Under the pieces are notes generated by a model. That model searched no databases and was not told the origin of the DNA. It saw nothing but the letters and a program-made list of their open reading frames with translations. From Ahrensia sp. (GTDB lineage Bacteria > Pseudomonadota > Alphaproteobacteria > Rhizobiales > Rhizobiaceae), in NCBI GenBank assembly GCA_003233475.1, contig QILU01000098.1, positions 1 through 15,028 on the forward strand: a DNA stretch of 15,028 nucleotides, read 5' to 3'. Below are positions 1-6,850 of the stretch, piece after piece. How positions within the stretch are numbered: position 1 is the stretch's first letter; every line of letters starts with the position of its first letter. The translations under genes and the position numbers were made by a program.

Positions 1-275
1 GCATCTTCGCGGTTTCGCTCCTGGGTACGGTGGGCGGTGGCCTGAATTAGAATTTCTCCACGGACATTTAGCCGCCGACCCGCCAGTTTTTCTGCCCTGA
101 TAATAATATGCCAAGGCAGGGTGGCCGCCTTACGCGGGTTGTAACGCAGTTGTACCCCTGTCGCGAGCTTGTTGACGTTCTGCCCGCCAGGGCCACCAGA
201 ATGAATGAACTTTTCAACCAGATCGCTTTCCAGAATAAAAAACTCTTTATCAACAGGGATGCGAATTTCAGCCAT
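1..275 (-). CDS. arfB: ArfB-type peptidyl-tRNA hydrolase, ribosome rescue (partial, 3' end outside window)
   Basis: This is a stop-codon-independent release factor homologue (ArfB/YaeJ/ICT1 family). Such proteins enter the A site of ribosomes stalled on non-stop mRNA and hydrolyse the peptidyl-tRNA. The start is the ATG read leftwards from 275, giving MAEIRIPVDKEF. The catalytic GGQ lies at residues 30-32 in the context SGGPGGQNVNK, the class I release-factor signature. The following LRYNP stretch and ERNRE near the edge match the RF-1 fold as kept in ArfB. About 91 codons are visible; the family is usually about 130-145 aa, so the basic carboxy-terminal tail that probes the mRNA channel lies outside the window and cannot be checked. 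The GGQ starts near residue 30, with no stop-codon recognition domain ahead of it, which separates it from PrfA/PrfB. It is divergent from the dehydratase gene. Confidence 0.92.
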   Translation of the reverse strand, partial: MAEIRIPVDKEFFILESDLVEKFIHSGGPGGQNVNKLATGVQLRYNPRKAATLPWHIIIRAEKLAGRRLNVRGEILIQATAHRTQERNRED

Positions 276-329
276 GGGGATGAATAGCCGTGATGGTGGC
301 CTTGGGCAAATAATCTGCCAACATGGCAT

Positions 330-366
330 TTGACATTCGCGCAAGCTTTGCGTCCATATAGTGGAC
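330..366 (+). promoter_or_regulatory. Putative promoter with overlapping palindromic operator for the dehydratase
   Basis: A perfect -35 hexamer TTGACA lies at 330-335. A plausible but imperfect -10 (CATATA at 355-360, 19-nt spacing, or TATAGT at 357-362) lies inside an inverted repeat, GTCCA-tatag-TGGAC, at 352-366. A palindrome over the -10/start region is where a repressor would block transcription. Arms of this size and spacing suit a dimeric helix-turn-helix repressor, for example GntR-type, which often controls sugar-acid catabolism. The regulator identity is inferred only. The ribosome binding site AGGGAGA (372-378) follows, 6 nt before the ATG at 385. Confidence 0.42.
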
Positions 367-384
367 AATTTAGGGAGAATAACA

Positions 385-2199
385 ATGGCAAAAAAACATA
401 TCGATAAGTCGCAGCTGCGCTCAAAATTGTGGTTCGACAATCCGGATGATTTTGACATGACCGCGCTTTATATTGAGCGCTATCTGAACTGGGGGCTATC
501 AAGAGAGGAATTGCAATCAGGCAAACCGATCATTGGCATTGCCCAGTCGGGCTCTGATTTATCGCCGTGCAATCGGCACCATATTATTCTGGCGGAACGG
601 GTTCGGGAAGGTATTCGAGAAGCGGGGGGAATAGCGTTTGAATTTCCGGTGCACCCGATTCAGGAAACCGGTAAACGACCCACGGCAAATCTCGACCGTA
701 ATCTGGCCTATCTGGGTCTGGTGGAAACCCTGTTTGGGTATCCGCTGGACGGGGTAGTTTTAACCATCGGATGCGACAAAACAACGCCCGCCATGTTAAT
801 GGCTGCAGCCACGGCAAATATTCCGGCAATCGCCCTTTCCGTTGGCCCGATGCTTAACGGTTGGTACAAGGGGCAGCGCACCGGTTCCGGCACAATTAAA
901 TGGCACGCGAAAAAAGAACTCTCAAAAGGCGATATTACCCCGCAGGAATATGCCGATATTGTAGCGTCTTCGGCCCCCTCGCCCGGTTATTGCAATACGA
1001 TGGGAACCGCCACCACCATGAATTCTCTGGCTGAGGCCCTTGGCATGTCCCTGCCCGGTTCCGCCGCAATTCCTGCCGTGCACAAGGAGCGGGCGCAGAT
1101 TGCCTATCAATCGGGCAAGCGCATTGTGGATATGGTGTGGGAAGACTTGAAACCTTCGGACATCATGACTCGTGAAGCATTTGAAAATGCGATCGTTGTC
1201 AATTCCGCCATTGGCGGTTCCACCAATGCGCCAATCCATCTCAAGGCCATCGCCAATCATCTTGGGGTTCGGTTGAACAATCAGGACTGGGAAGATATCG
1301 GCTGGGACATTCCTCTGTTGTTAAACCTGCAACCTGCCGGTGAATACCTCGGCGAAGATTACCACCATGCAGGGGGCGTTCCGGCAATCGTCAATCAACT
1401 GATGGAGGCCGGCAAACTGCCCCATCCAAAGGCCATGACAGCCAACGGCTATTCAATTGGAGACAATTGCGATGGGGTGGAAATAGCCGATGAGAAGGTC
1501 ATTAAACCATATGACAAGCCTTTGTTGAAACAGGCCGGGTTCTTAAATTTGAAAGGCAATTTGTTCGATACCGCGATTATGAAAACGTCGGTGATCTCTG
1601 ACGAGTTCCGGGACCGCTATCTTTCAAATCCGGATGACCTCAACGCCTTTGAAGGGCGTGCCGTGGTGTTTGATGGCCGCGAGGATTACCACGCCCGTAT
1701 CAATGACAAGAGTTTGAAAATTGATGAATACACTTTGCTGTTTATTCGGGGAGCGGGGCCTATTGGTTACCCGGGGGGTGCGGAAATAGTAAACATGCAA
1801 CCACCTGATGAATTGCTGAAGCGGGGAATTGGCTCCCTGCCCTGCATTGGGGATGGTCGCCAGTCGGGCACTTCGGGATCGCCATCAATTCTAAATGCCT
1901 CGCCGGAAGCTGCTGTTGGCGGTGGCCTGGCCCTGCTGGAAACAGGCGACCGGGTGCGGATAGATTTGAACACACGGGAAGCCAATATTTTACTCTCAGA
2001 CAAGGAACTGGCAAAACGGCGGGCGGTTGTTGAAGAAAAACTGGCGAAAAATGGCCGGCTGGATTATGTGCCCGATCACCAGACCCCGTGGCAGGAAATT
2101 CAACGCGGCATGGTTGAGCAGTTCGAAGAAGGGATGGTGCTTAAAGGGGCAACGAAATACCGCGATGTGGCTAAAATTATCCCCCGGGACAATCACTGA
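385..2199 (+). CDS. IlvD/EDD family pentonate-type dehydratase (xylonate/arabinonate dehydratase-like)
   Basis: The 604-aa product is an Fe-S and Mg2+ dependent dehydratase converting a sugar acid to its 2-keto-3-deoxy acid in the cytoplasm. Three cysteines fit the [2Fe-2S] ligands of the pentonate subgroup: C62 (SDLSPCNR), C130 (IGCDKTTPA) and C203 ([13 protein letters not shown]). K132, just after C130, sits at the carbamylated, metal-binding lysine position. The active-site serine region [14 protein letters not shown] lies near the carboxy end. Length and the ending RDNH closely match Caulobacter XylD as I remember it, closer than to biosynthetic IlvD or Edd. Members of this subgroup act on D-xylonate, L-arabinonate or related acids, so the substrate is left open. 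The ATG at 385 was chosen because AGGGAGA precedes it at good spacing; an in-frame GTG at 361 lies inside the putative operator/promoter. No dehydrogenase, lactonase or aldolase gene of the pathway adjoins it. Confidence 0.9.
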   Translation: MAKKHIDKSQLRSKLWFDNPDDFDMTALYIERYLNWGLSREELQSGKPIIGIAQSGSDLSPCNRHHIILAERVREGIREAGGIAFEFPVHPIQETGKRPTANLDRNLAYLGLVETLFGYPLDGVVLTIGCDKTTPAMLMAAATANIPAIALSVGPMLNGWYKGQRTGSGTIKWHAKKELSKGDITPQEYADIVASSAPSPGYCNTMGTATTMNSLAEALGMSLPGSAAIPAVHKERAQIAYQSGKRIVDMVWEDLKPSDIMTREAFENAIVVNSAIGGSTNAPIHLKAIANHLGVRLNNQDWEDIGWDIPLLLNLQPAGEYLGEDYHHAGGVPAIVNQLMEAGKLPHPKAMTANGYSIGDNCDGVEIADEKVIKPYDKPLLKQAGFLNLKGNLFDTAIMKTSVISDEFRDRYLSNPDDLNAFEGRAVVFDGREDYHARINDKSLKIDEYTLLFIRGAGPIGYPGGAEIVNMQPPDELLKRGIGSLPCIGDGRQSGTSGSPSILNASPEAAVGGGLALLETGDRVRIDLNTREANILLSDKELAKRRAVVEEKLAKNGRLDYVPDHQTPWQEIQRGMVEQFEEGMVLKGATKYRDVAKIIPRDNH

Positions 2200-2272
2200 C
2201 TGAGCTGGCGGCACCGGTTAAAGGGAATGATTCGTTAAATGAACTGTTTTGGTGCTGGCTTAAAATTCTGGA

Positions 2273-2329
2273 TTAACGGGCCTTAACCATGTTTGGCAAC
2301 GCTCCGTTTACGACCATGTTCTATTAACC
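2273..2329 (+). promoter_or_regulatory. Cluster of CtrA-like TTAACC motifs upstream of the 137-aa gene
   Basis: The 223-bp gap 2200-2422 carries TTAAC at 2273-2277, TTAACCAT at 2283-2290 and TTAACC at 2324-2329. A perfect palindrome GTGTTAACAC follows at 2371-2380. TTAACCAT matches the half-site described for the cell-cycle regulator CtrA in alphaproteobacteria. The first two copies form TTAA-N6-TTAA, one base short of the classic N7 spacing. This suggests, but does not show, cell-cycle control of the downstream gene; the motifs are short and could be chance. Confidence 0.3.
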
Positions 2330-2422
2330 GAATGAAGTTTTTTAGCATTTTATTTCAACTTGTTCATACCGTGTTAACACTCGTAGGCTGATTATACCCC
2401 CAGATAATTCCAGGAGGGTATT

Positions 2423-2836
2423 ATGTCGTCTGTTAGAAGCCACACACTTAATGAAGCCAGTATTCCAGTTCCGGAAAACCTGTTTGGTCAATTGGCCAAT
2501 GCGGATCCGGTTGATGCGGTTGAAATCGCCAGCGCACTGCCGTTGGAAAACCGGGCGCGCCTGGCCGCATTTTGTTATAGTCGCCGCCATTTGAACCACC
2601 TTGGACTGCTGATCGCTTCAACCTGTGATCGTATGGCGCTTCGCCGCGCCATGGGAACTGCCGGGGATGTGGTGTTCAAACAATCCCGCGATGTGGAAAA
2701 GACCATTGCCGCAGAACGGGGCCGCCGTGATGGTTCGTCTAAAATCACACTGGCAAAGGCGGCAAACGTAGTTCCCCTGCCAAGCTTTTCTTCCCCAGAG
2801 TCTGATGATGATATTGATGCGGACGAAGCAAGCTAA
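2423..2836 (+). CDS. Conserved-looking hypothetical protein, 137 aa
   Basis: I do not recognise the family. Translation is well supported: AGGAGGG at 2412-2418 lies 4 nt before the ATG, and a strong terminator follows 35 bp after the stop. The product is soluble, without signal peptide or membrane segment. Residues about 18-80 look like amphipathic helices (VDAVEIASALPLENRARLAAFCYSRRHL is split by a PLE turn), followed by a basic stretch near 95-103 (ERGRRD) and an acidic tail (SPESDDDIDADEAS). The fold is probably a small helical domain with a disordered, charged end. It stands alone between a dehydratase and a decarboxylase and appears to be a monocistronic unit. CtrA-like motifs upstream hint at cell-cycle or development-linked expression (inference). 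No catalytic motif is visible. Confidence 0.75.
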   Translation: MSSVRSHTLNEASIPVPENLFGQLANADPVDAVEIASALPLENRARLAAFCYSRRHLNHLGLLIASTCDRMALRRAMGTAGDVVFKQSRDVEKTIAAERGRRDGSSKITLAKAANVVPLPSFSSPESDDDIDADEAS

Positions 2837-2870
2837 ATAAGAATCATTGTAAATGAATTAAAGAATCAAC

Positions 2871-2893
2871 AGGCGGCGCAAGCCGCCTTTTTT
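2871..2893 (+). terminator. Intrinsic terminator after the 137-aa gene
   Basis: A perfect 7-bp stem (AGGCGGC at 2871-2877 with GCCGCCT at 2882-2888) closes a GCAA tetraloop and runs straight into six T residues (2888-2893). This is a textbook Rho-independent terminator that isolates the hypothetical gene from the decarboxylase operon. A weaker hairpin follows (TGCCTG 2895-2900 with CAGGCA 2914-2919). Confidence 0.88.
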
Positions 2894-3070
2894 GTGCCTG
2901 AAATACATTTCCACAGGCAAATATTGCTTTTCAAGTGAGCCGGGGTCTGCCAAAATTTGCCCAACCCAAAACCTGTAGACATTCCATGCCTTTCGTTTTT
3001 CCTTCCACCAAACCAACCGCCATTCCTATCGAAGGAAATGGTTCCCTCACCTTTGTGATGGATAAAAGCC

Positions 3071-4501
3071 ATGAGTGACGAATTTGACTTTCGAGCCTGG
3101 TCTCACCGGACGGCAGACTGGTCGGCTGATTACCGCGAGTCGATTGCAGAACGTTCAGTTCGCCCAACGGTAAAACCTGGAGCTGTTGCCAGGCAAATTG
3201 GTGAAGCAGCACCAGAAACCGGCGAGCCGATGGAAGCCATATTTGAGGATTTTGAAAAAATCATTCCAGATAACATGACCCATTGGCAGCACCCGCGTTT
3301 CTTTGCCTATTTCCAGTCCAATGCCGCGCCGGCTGCTCAACTGGCTGAACAACTGGCCACGGCATTCGCCAGCCAGTGTATGTTGTGGCAGACCTCGCCT
3401 GCTGCCACCGAGTTGGAAATAAAAATGGTTGATTGGCTCCGACAGGCCGTTGGTCTGCCGGATGAATTCAAAGGTTCATTTCAGGACACCGCTTCATCTG
3501 CAACCCTTTGTGCGGTTTTGACCATGCGTGAACGAGCCCTGAATTTTACCGGCAACCAGCAAGGGTTGTTTGGCAAAAAACCGTTGCGCATTTATGCCTC
3601 TGAGCGCACCCACACATCGGTTGATAAAGCTCTTTGGGTGGCGGGGTTGGGTCAGGACAATCTGGTAAAAATTCCCACTGGCCCCGGCCCGCTTTTTCCC
3701 ATGGATGCCGGTGCTTTGCGCGAAGCGATAAAAGCCGACCGGGTGGCGGGAATGACCCCTGCCGGAATTGTTATCTGTGTGGGGGGCACTTCGATTGGCG
3801 CCACAGATAATGTGGCTGAAATTTGTGCAATCGCCAGGCAAGAGAATCTGTTCACCCATCTGGATGCAGCGTGGGCGGGTTCCGCCATGATCTGCCCGGA
3901 ATTTCGCAGGCTTTGGGAAGGCGCAGAACAGGCGGATTCAATCGTATTAAACCCCCACAAATGGCTGGGGGTGCCGATGGAATGCTCGCTGCATCTGGTG
4001 CGGGAACCGGAACTGCTGATGCGGACCATGGCAATCAGGCCGGAATACCTCAAAACCCCCGGGCAAAATGACATTGTCAATTTTTCAGAATGGTCAGTGC
4101 AATTGGGCCGCCGTTTCAGGGCGTTGAAAGTCTGGTTTTTATTGCGCGCCTATGGGTTGGAAAATCTGCGAAATCGTATTCGCAACCACGTTAAATGGGC
4201 GGAGGAACTGGCTGAAAGATTGGGCATGGAAAATGATTTTGAAATCATCACCGAACCGATATTATCCCTGTTTTCATTTCGCCATAAACCAAAGGGAGTT
4301 AAAAATTTGAACTCTTACAATCTGACACTTGTTAACGCTATCAACGATGATGGCCGAATTTATCTAACCCAAACCGACCATGACGGGATAACCGCTATTC
4401 GCTTTGTGGCGGGGCAATTTGAAATGCGCGAAGAGGATGGGGAAATTGCGTTTCAGGCAATCACCCAGGTGGCTCGCTCGATGGACAAATTTGATGGTTG
4501 A
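3071..4501 (+). CDS. Group II PLP-dependent aromatic-L-amino-acid decarboxylase
   Basis: The 476-aa product removes CO2 from an aromatic L-amino acid (Trp, Tyr, Phe, DOPA or 5-HTP) to give the amine, in the cytoplasm. It is full length (human DDC is 480 aa) and collinear with DDC: HPRFFAYF (74-81), TSPAATELE (108-116), ring-stacking His181 (SERTHTSVDKA), cofactor Asp265 (HLDAAWAGSA), and Schiff-base Lys297 in NPHKW. The catalytic-loop tyrosine (Tyr332 in human DDC) is kept as Tyr326 in PEYLK, and His181 is kept, so it should be a true decarboxylase and not an aldehyde synthase. Gly346 in LGRRFRALK is the residue that in plants goes with indolic substrates and in human DDC with broad range; its meaning in bacteria is uncertain. 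The upstream ribosome binding site is weak. The stop overlaps the next gene's start by 8 bp, implying translational coupling. Confidence 0.93.
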   Translation: MSDEFDFRAWSHRTADWSADYRESIAERSVRPTVKPGAVARQIGEAAPETGEPMEAIFEDFEKIIPDNMTHWQHPRFFAYFQSNAAPAAQLAEQLATAFASQCMLWQTSPAATELEIKMVDWLRQAVGLPDEFKGSFQDTASSATLCAVLTMRERALNFTGNQQGLFGKKPLRIYASERTHTSVDKALWVAGLGQDNLVKIPTGPGPLFPMDAGALREAIKADRVAGMTPAGIVICVGGTSIGATDNVAEICAIARQENLFTHLDAAWAGSAMICPEFRRLWEGAEQADSIVLNPHKWLGVPMECSLHLVREPELLMRTMAIRPEYLKTPGQNDIVNFSEWSVQLGRRFRALKVWFLLRAYGLENLRNRIRNHVKWAEELAERLGMENDFEIITEPILSLFSFRHKPKGVKNLNSYNLTLVNAINDDGRIYLTQTDHDGITAIRFVAGQFEMREEDGEIAFQAITQVARSMDKFDG

Positions 4502-5681
4502 TCTTCCTTCCAGCTCCCTTCCTGAACGCCTCGCCAGCCTGGGCAGAGAAAGATGGGCGGTTCATTTTGATGCGCGCCGCCGGGTGGGCGAAGGCGAGGA
4601 CATCATTGAGCTGACCATTGGGGAACCGGATATTCCCACTCCACCCCACTTAATTGATGTGGCGAATGCTGCCATGCGTGCCGGGCGAACCCGCTATTCC
4701 GGAGGCAAAGGAGAGCCTCTTATGCTGGAGGCACTCGCCGCAAAATACAGCGTCCGCAGCGGGCGTACGATCTCCACCGAACAAGTGCTGGCCCTGCCGG
4801 GAACCCAGGCAGCACTGGCTTTTTCCATGATGTCACTGGTTGAACAGGGTGATGGGGTGTTGGTGCCCGATCCCTTTTACGCAACTTACGAAGGGGTGGT
4901 ACGCGGGCCAGGGGCTGATTTTATTCCTGTTCCCACAAGTGCCAAAAACAAATTTCATCTGACCGCGGAACAGGTGGAAGCAGCCATTACCCCAAATACA
5001 AAGGTTCTGCTTCTCAATTCTCCCCACAACCCCACAGGGGCCGTATTAAGCGCGCCGGAAATTGCTGCTATCGGGGCAATTTGTAAAAAACACAATTTGT
5101 GGATCATAAGCGATGAAGTCTATGAGCAACTCATTTATGAAGGTGATTTTGCCTCGCCCTTTGACGACGATGAACTGGCGGAACGTACTATCGTTGTGTC
5201 GTCGATTTCCAAATCCCATGCAGCACCGGGTTTTCGCAGCGGATGGTGTGTCGGGCCAGCAGAAATTGTATCAAAAATCCAATCTGTTGCAGAATCCGTT
5301 CTGTTTGGAGGGCAGCCCTTTATCGCGGACATGACAACCCACGCGCTTATCCATCCCGATGATACAGCACTTCGAATGGGGGCAGCCTACCAACAGCGCA
5401 TTGAACTTCTTTTGAAGGGGCTTGCCCCCTGCCCTGAACTCAAACCCATGCGGCCGGCGGCCGGGATGTTCATGCTTGTTGATGTGGAAAGAACGGGCAT
5501 GGACGGGGCGGAATTTGCGCGCGGATTGCTGGATCATGGCGTGGCGGTTATGCCCGGAGATGTGTTCGGTGCACAGGCAAAAAACTTTATTCGCGTTAGT
5601 CTAACCGTGCCTGAGGAAATTTTGATAAAGGCCGTCGGACGCATTATTAATTTTGTAAATAACGAAAGTACAAGCCAATAA
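4494..5681 (+). CDS. Class I (fold type I) PLP aminotransferase, AruH-like
   Basis: The 395-aa enzyme moves an amino group from an amino acid to a 2-oxo acid. Aminotransferase I/II landmarks are present: RYSGGKGEP (67-75), NSPHNPTGA (175-183) with Asn179, ISDEVY with cofactor Asp207, Schiff-base Lys240 in SISKSH, and carboxylate-binding Arg367 in FIRVSL. From memory the sequence resembles arginine:pyruvate transaminase AruH of Pseudomonas along most of its length (WAVHF near the start, RTGMDGAEFA near the end). The substrate cannot be read from sequence, and aspartate or aromatic amino acids remain possible. The ATG at 4494 gives the usual family length and begins 8 bp before the decarboxylase stop. 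An in-frame start at 4404 would add 30 residues encoded within the decarboxylase and is unlikely. The two PLP enzymes form one transcription unit, so they probably share a substrate pool or a pathway. Confidence 0.9.
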   Translation: MVDLPSSSLPERLASLGRERWAVHFDARRRVGEGEDIIELTIGEPDIPTPPHLIDVANAAMRAGRTRYSGGKGEPLMLEALAAKYSVRSGRTISTEQVLALPGTQAALAFSMMSLVEQGDGVLVPDPFYATYEGVVRGPGADFIPVPTSAKNKFHLTAEQVEAAITPNTKVLLLNSPHNPTGAVLSAPEIAAIGAICKKHNLWIISDEVYEQLIYEGDFASPFDDDELAERTIVVSSISKSHAAPGFRSGWCVGPAEIVSKIQSVAESVLFGGQPFIADMTTHALIHPDDTALRMGAAYQQRIELLLKGLAPCPELKPMRPAAGMFMLVDVERTGMDGAEFARGLLDHGVAVMPGDVFGAQAKNFIRVSLTVPEEILIKAVGRIINFVNNESTSQ

Positions 5682-5689
5682 TTACAGGC

Positions 5690-5726
5690 CCCAAGAATAC
5701 CAAGAGCATTTCCGGTTTATCTTGGG
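5690..5726. repeat. Inverted repeat between convergent genes, possible weak bidirectional terminator
   Basis: CCCAAGA (5690-5696) pairs perfectly with TCTTGGG (5720-5726) across a 23-nt loop. It fills most of the 51-bp gap between the aminotransferase stop and the stop of the convergent J-domain gene. There is no T-tract on either side and the loop is long, so a terminator role is only plausible from position. Confidence 0.3.
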
Positions 5727-5732
5727 CACCCG

Positions 5733-6392
5733 CTAATTCACTGCGGCCTGTTCATCGTTGCCCATGGACGCAAATGTGCTCATAAGGGTACGATAAACAT
5801 TGTTGAGCTCATGAAACTCTTCCATGGTGCCACCCTGATCCGGGTGTCTTACCATGGCCTGCTGACGATAGGCCCGTTTGATACTTTCTTCCGAAATTGG
5901 CTGGCGCGGATCCAGGCCGATAAACTGCATGAGGCGGTTTTGCTCATGGGCGGCCTGTTGCGCCTGCATATCAGCAGCCGCCTGTTGATCACTAATTTCT
6001 TTTTCTTTTCTGATTTTTTCGCGCGCAATTCTTTCCTGAACCTGCTCATAAGAAGCAGCCTGTTCGCGTCTGAATTTATCTTCCTCGAACATTTTTCCCG
6101 TCCGGAGAAAGCGAACACCTATTTCGCTTGGTTTTCGCCACGCAACAGAGGCCCGGGCAAGAAAACCATCAGCGCGGATGATCAACAGAAACAATTCTGG
6201 AACGGCTGCCACATTGGCAATACTCAGCCGCGCTCCTTGAGAATGAAAATCGCGGACGGTGCACGGCAATACCATTTTATCGCCATCAATGCAGATCGTG
6301 GCTGTTTTGGTGACAATTTGCCGATCCTCACGCCTGTCGATCTGTTTTTTTTGAACGCCATGGAGCGGTCTTTTTGACGTCGAACTAAACAA
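5733..6392 (-). CDS. PilZ-like domain fused through a coiled coil to a carboxy-terminal J domain
   Basis: The 219-aa soluble protein joins two modules. Residues about 20-96 look like a PilZ domain: RREDR (20-24) fits RxxxR, and VRDFHSQGARL (46-56) fits the second D/NxSxxG motif except that the serine is His50. The segment IGVRF (91-95) ends the barrel. Residues about 102-155 are rich in E, K, R, Q and A and probably form a helical coiled coil. Residues about 155-205 form a J domain, with FIGL at the start, HPD at 183-185 (RHPDQGG) and a following helix. HPD is needed to stimulate Hsp70 (DnaK) ATPase. The fusion suggests a co-chaperone tied to cyclic-di-GMP or to a degenerate PilZ protein contact (inference). 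The start is uncertain: TTG at 6392 follows a GGGAAAGAAGA stretch, an in-frame stop lies 12 nt upstream of it, and no in-frame ATG precedes the PilZ motif. Confidence 0.85.
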   Translation of the reverse strand: MFSSTSKRPLHGVQKKQIDRREDRQIVTKTATICIDGDKMVLPCTVRDFHSQGARLSIANVAAVPELFLLIIRADGFLARASVAWRKPSEIGVRFLRTGKMFEEDKFRREQAASYEQVQERIAREKIRKEKEISDQQAAADMQAQQAAHEQNRLMQFIGLDPRQPISEESIKRAYRQQAMVRHPDQGGTMEEFHELNNVYRTLMSTFASMGNDEQAAVN

Positions 6393-6568
6393 TCTTCTTT
6401 CCCATCACCCTATAGACGATATGCTTAATATAGTGACATGAAATCGTTAATCGGAGATTTATCTGCTGCAATTTTTCCGTGCTTGAATTTTGTTAAAACC
6501 TTTGATTTCACTGAAAATTCAGTGTTTCCTTTGGGGATTGGGTGCTCAAACAGGTGAAAGGTTAAAGT

Positions 6569-6850
6569 ATGGCCTCCGCAATGGATAAGTTCAGAGTCCT
6601 GGCCATTGACCAGGGTACAACAAGCACCCGCAGCTTTGCGCTGAAGGAAAGCGGGAATGGGCAAATTATCTGTTCACGGTTTAATGCATCTCTCCGCTCA
6701 GGACGTTCAAAAACCCTGGCAAAAATTTTTGAGCGAAAGCAAATAAATATCTGGCCACAACTTTTGTCACCGATGGTAATTTCGCCCTCACCCCGTCATA
6801 ATAGGCTTCTATTCAAACCTTTCAGCTACCTTATCAAGGCCGCGCCATGA
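6569..6850 (+). pseudogene. Truncated glycerol-kinase-like (FGGY) remnant
   Basis: The reading frame starts at ATG 6569 (a second ATG is at 6581) with AAAGG 7 nt upstream. It encodes KFRVLAIDQGTTSTRSFAL, the phosphate-binding amino end of GlpK-type FGGY kinases. Similarity fades after about residue 35 (near 6673). The rest of the 93-aa frame does not look like a kinase, and I found no continuation in the other forward frames. Intact GlpK is about 500 aa, so nearly the whole enzyme is missing. The frame ends in TGA at 6848-6850, which overlaps the accD ATG as ATGA, so translation of the relic could couple to accD. That may be chance. The remainder of the stretch 6393-6846 (promoters for the flanking genes presumably included) shows no other gene. 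Confidence 0.65.

Noticed and set aside
4082..4084. Phe338 in the decarboxylase where human DDC has a tyrosine (TDYRHW), suggesting a Tyr-to-Phe switch to aldehyde synthase
   Set aside because: Counting from the PLP lysine, catalytic Tyr332 of human DDC aligns with Tyr326 (PEYLK), which is present. The Phe is at a different, non-catalytic position.
385..5681. Dehydratase, hypothetical gene, decarboxylase and aminotransferase as one novel pathway island
   Set aside because: A strong terminator at 2871-2893 separates the units, and the enzymes have no evident shared chemistry.
6438..6557. 39-codon frame MKSLIGDLSAAIF... before the kinase relic
   Set aside because: No ribosome binding site, no similarity I know, and it ends just before the relic start; most likely chance.
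6684..6746. Possible carboxy-terminal end of a kinase or TrpA in another frame (20 codons ending SESK)
   Set aside because: The short peptide does not match the ends of GlpK or TrpA as I remember them; keeping it would be guesswork.
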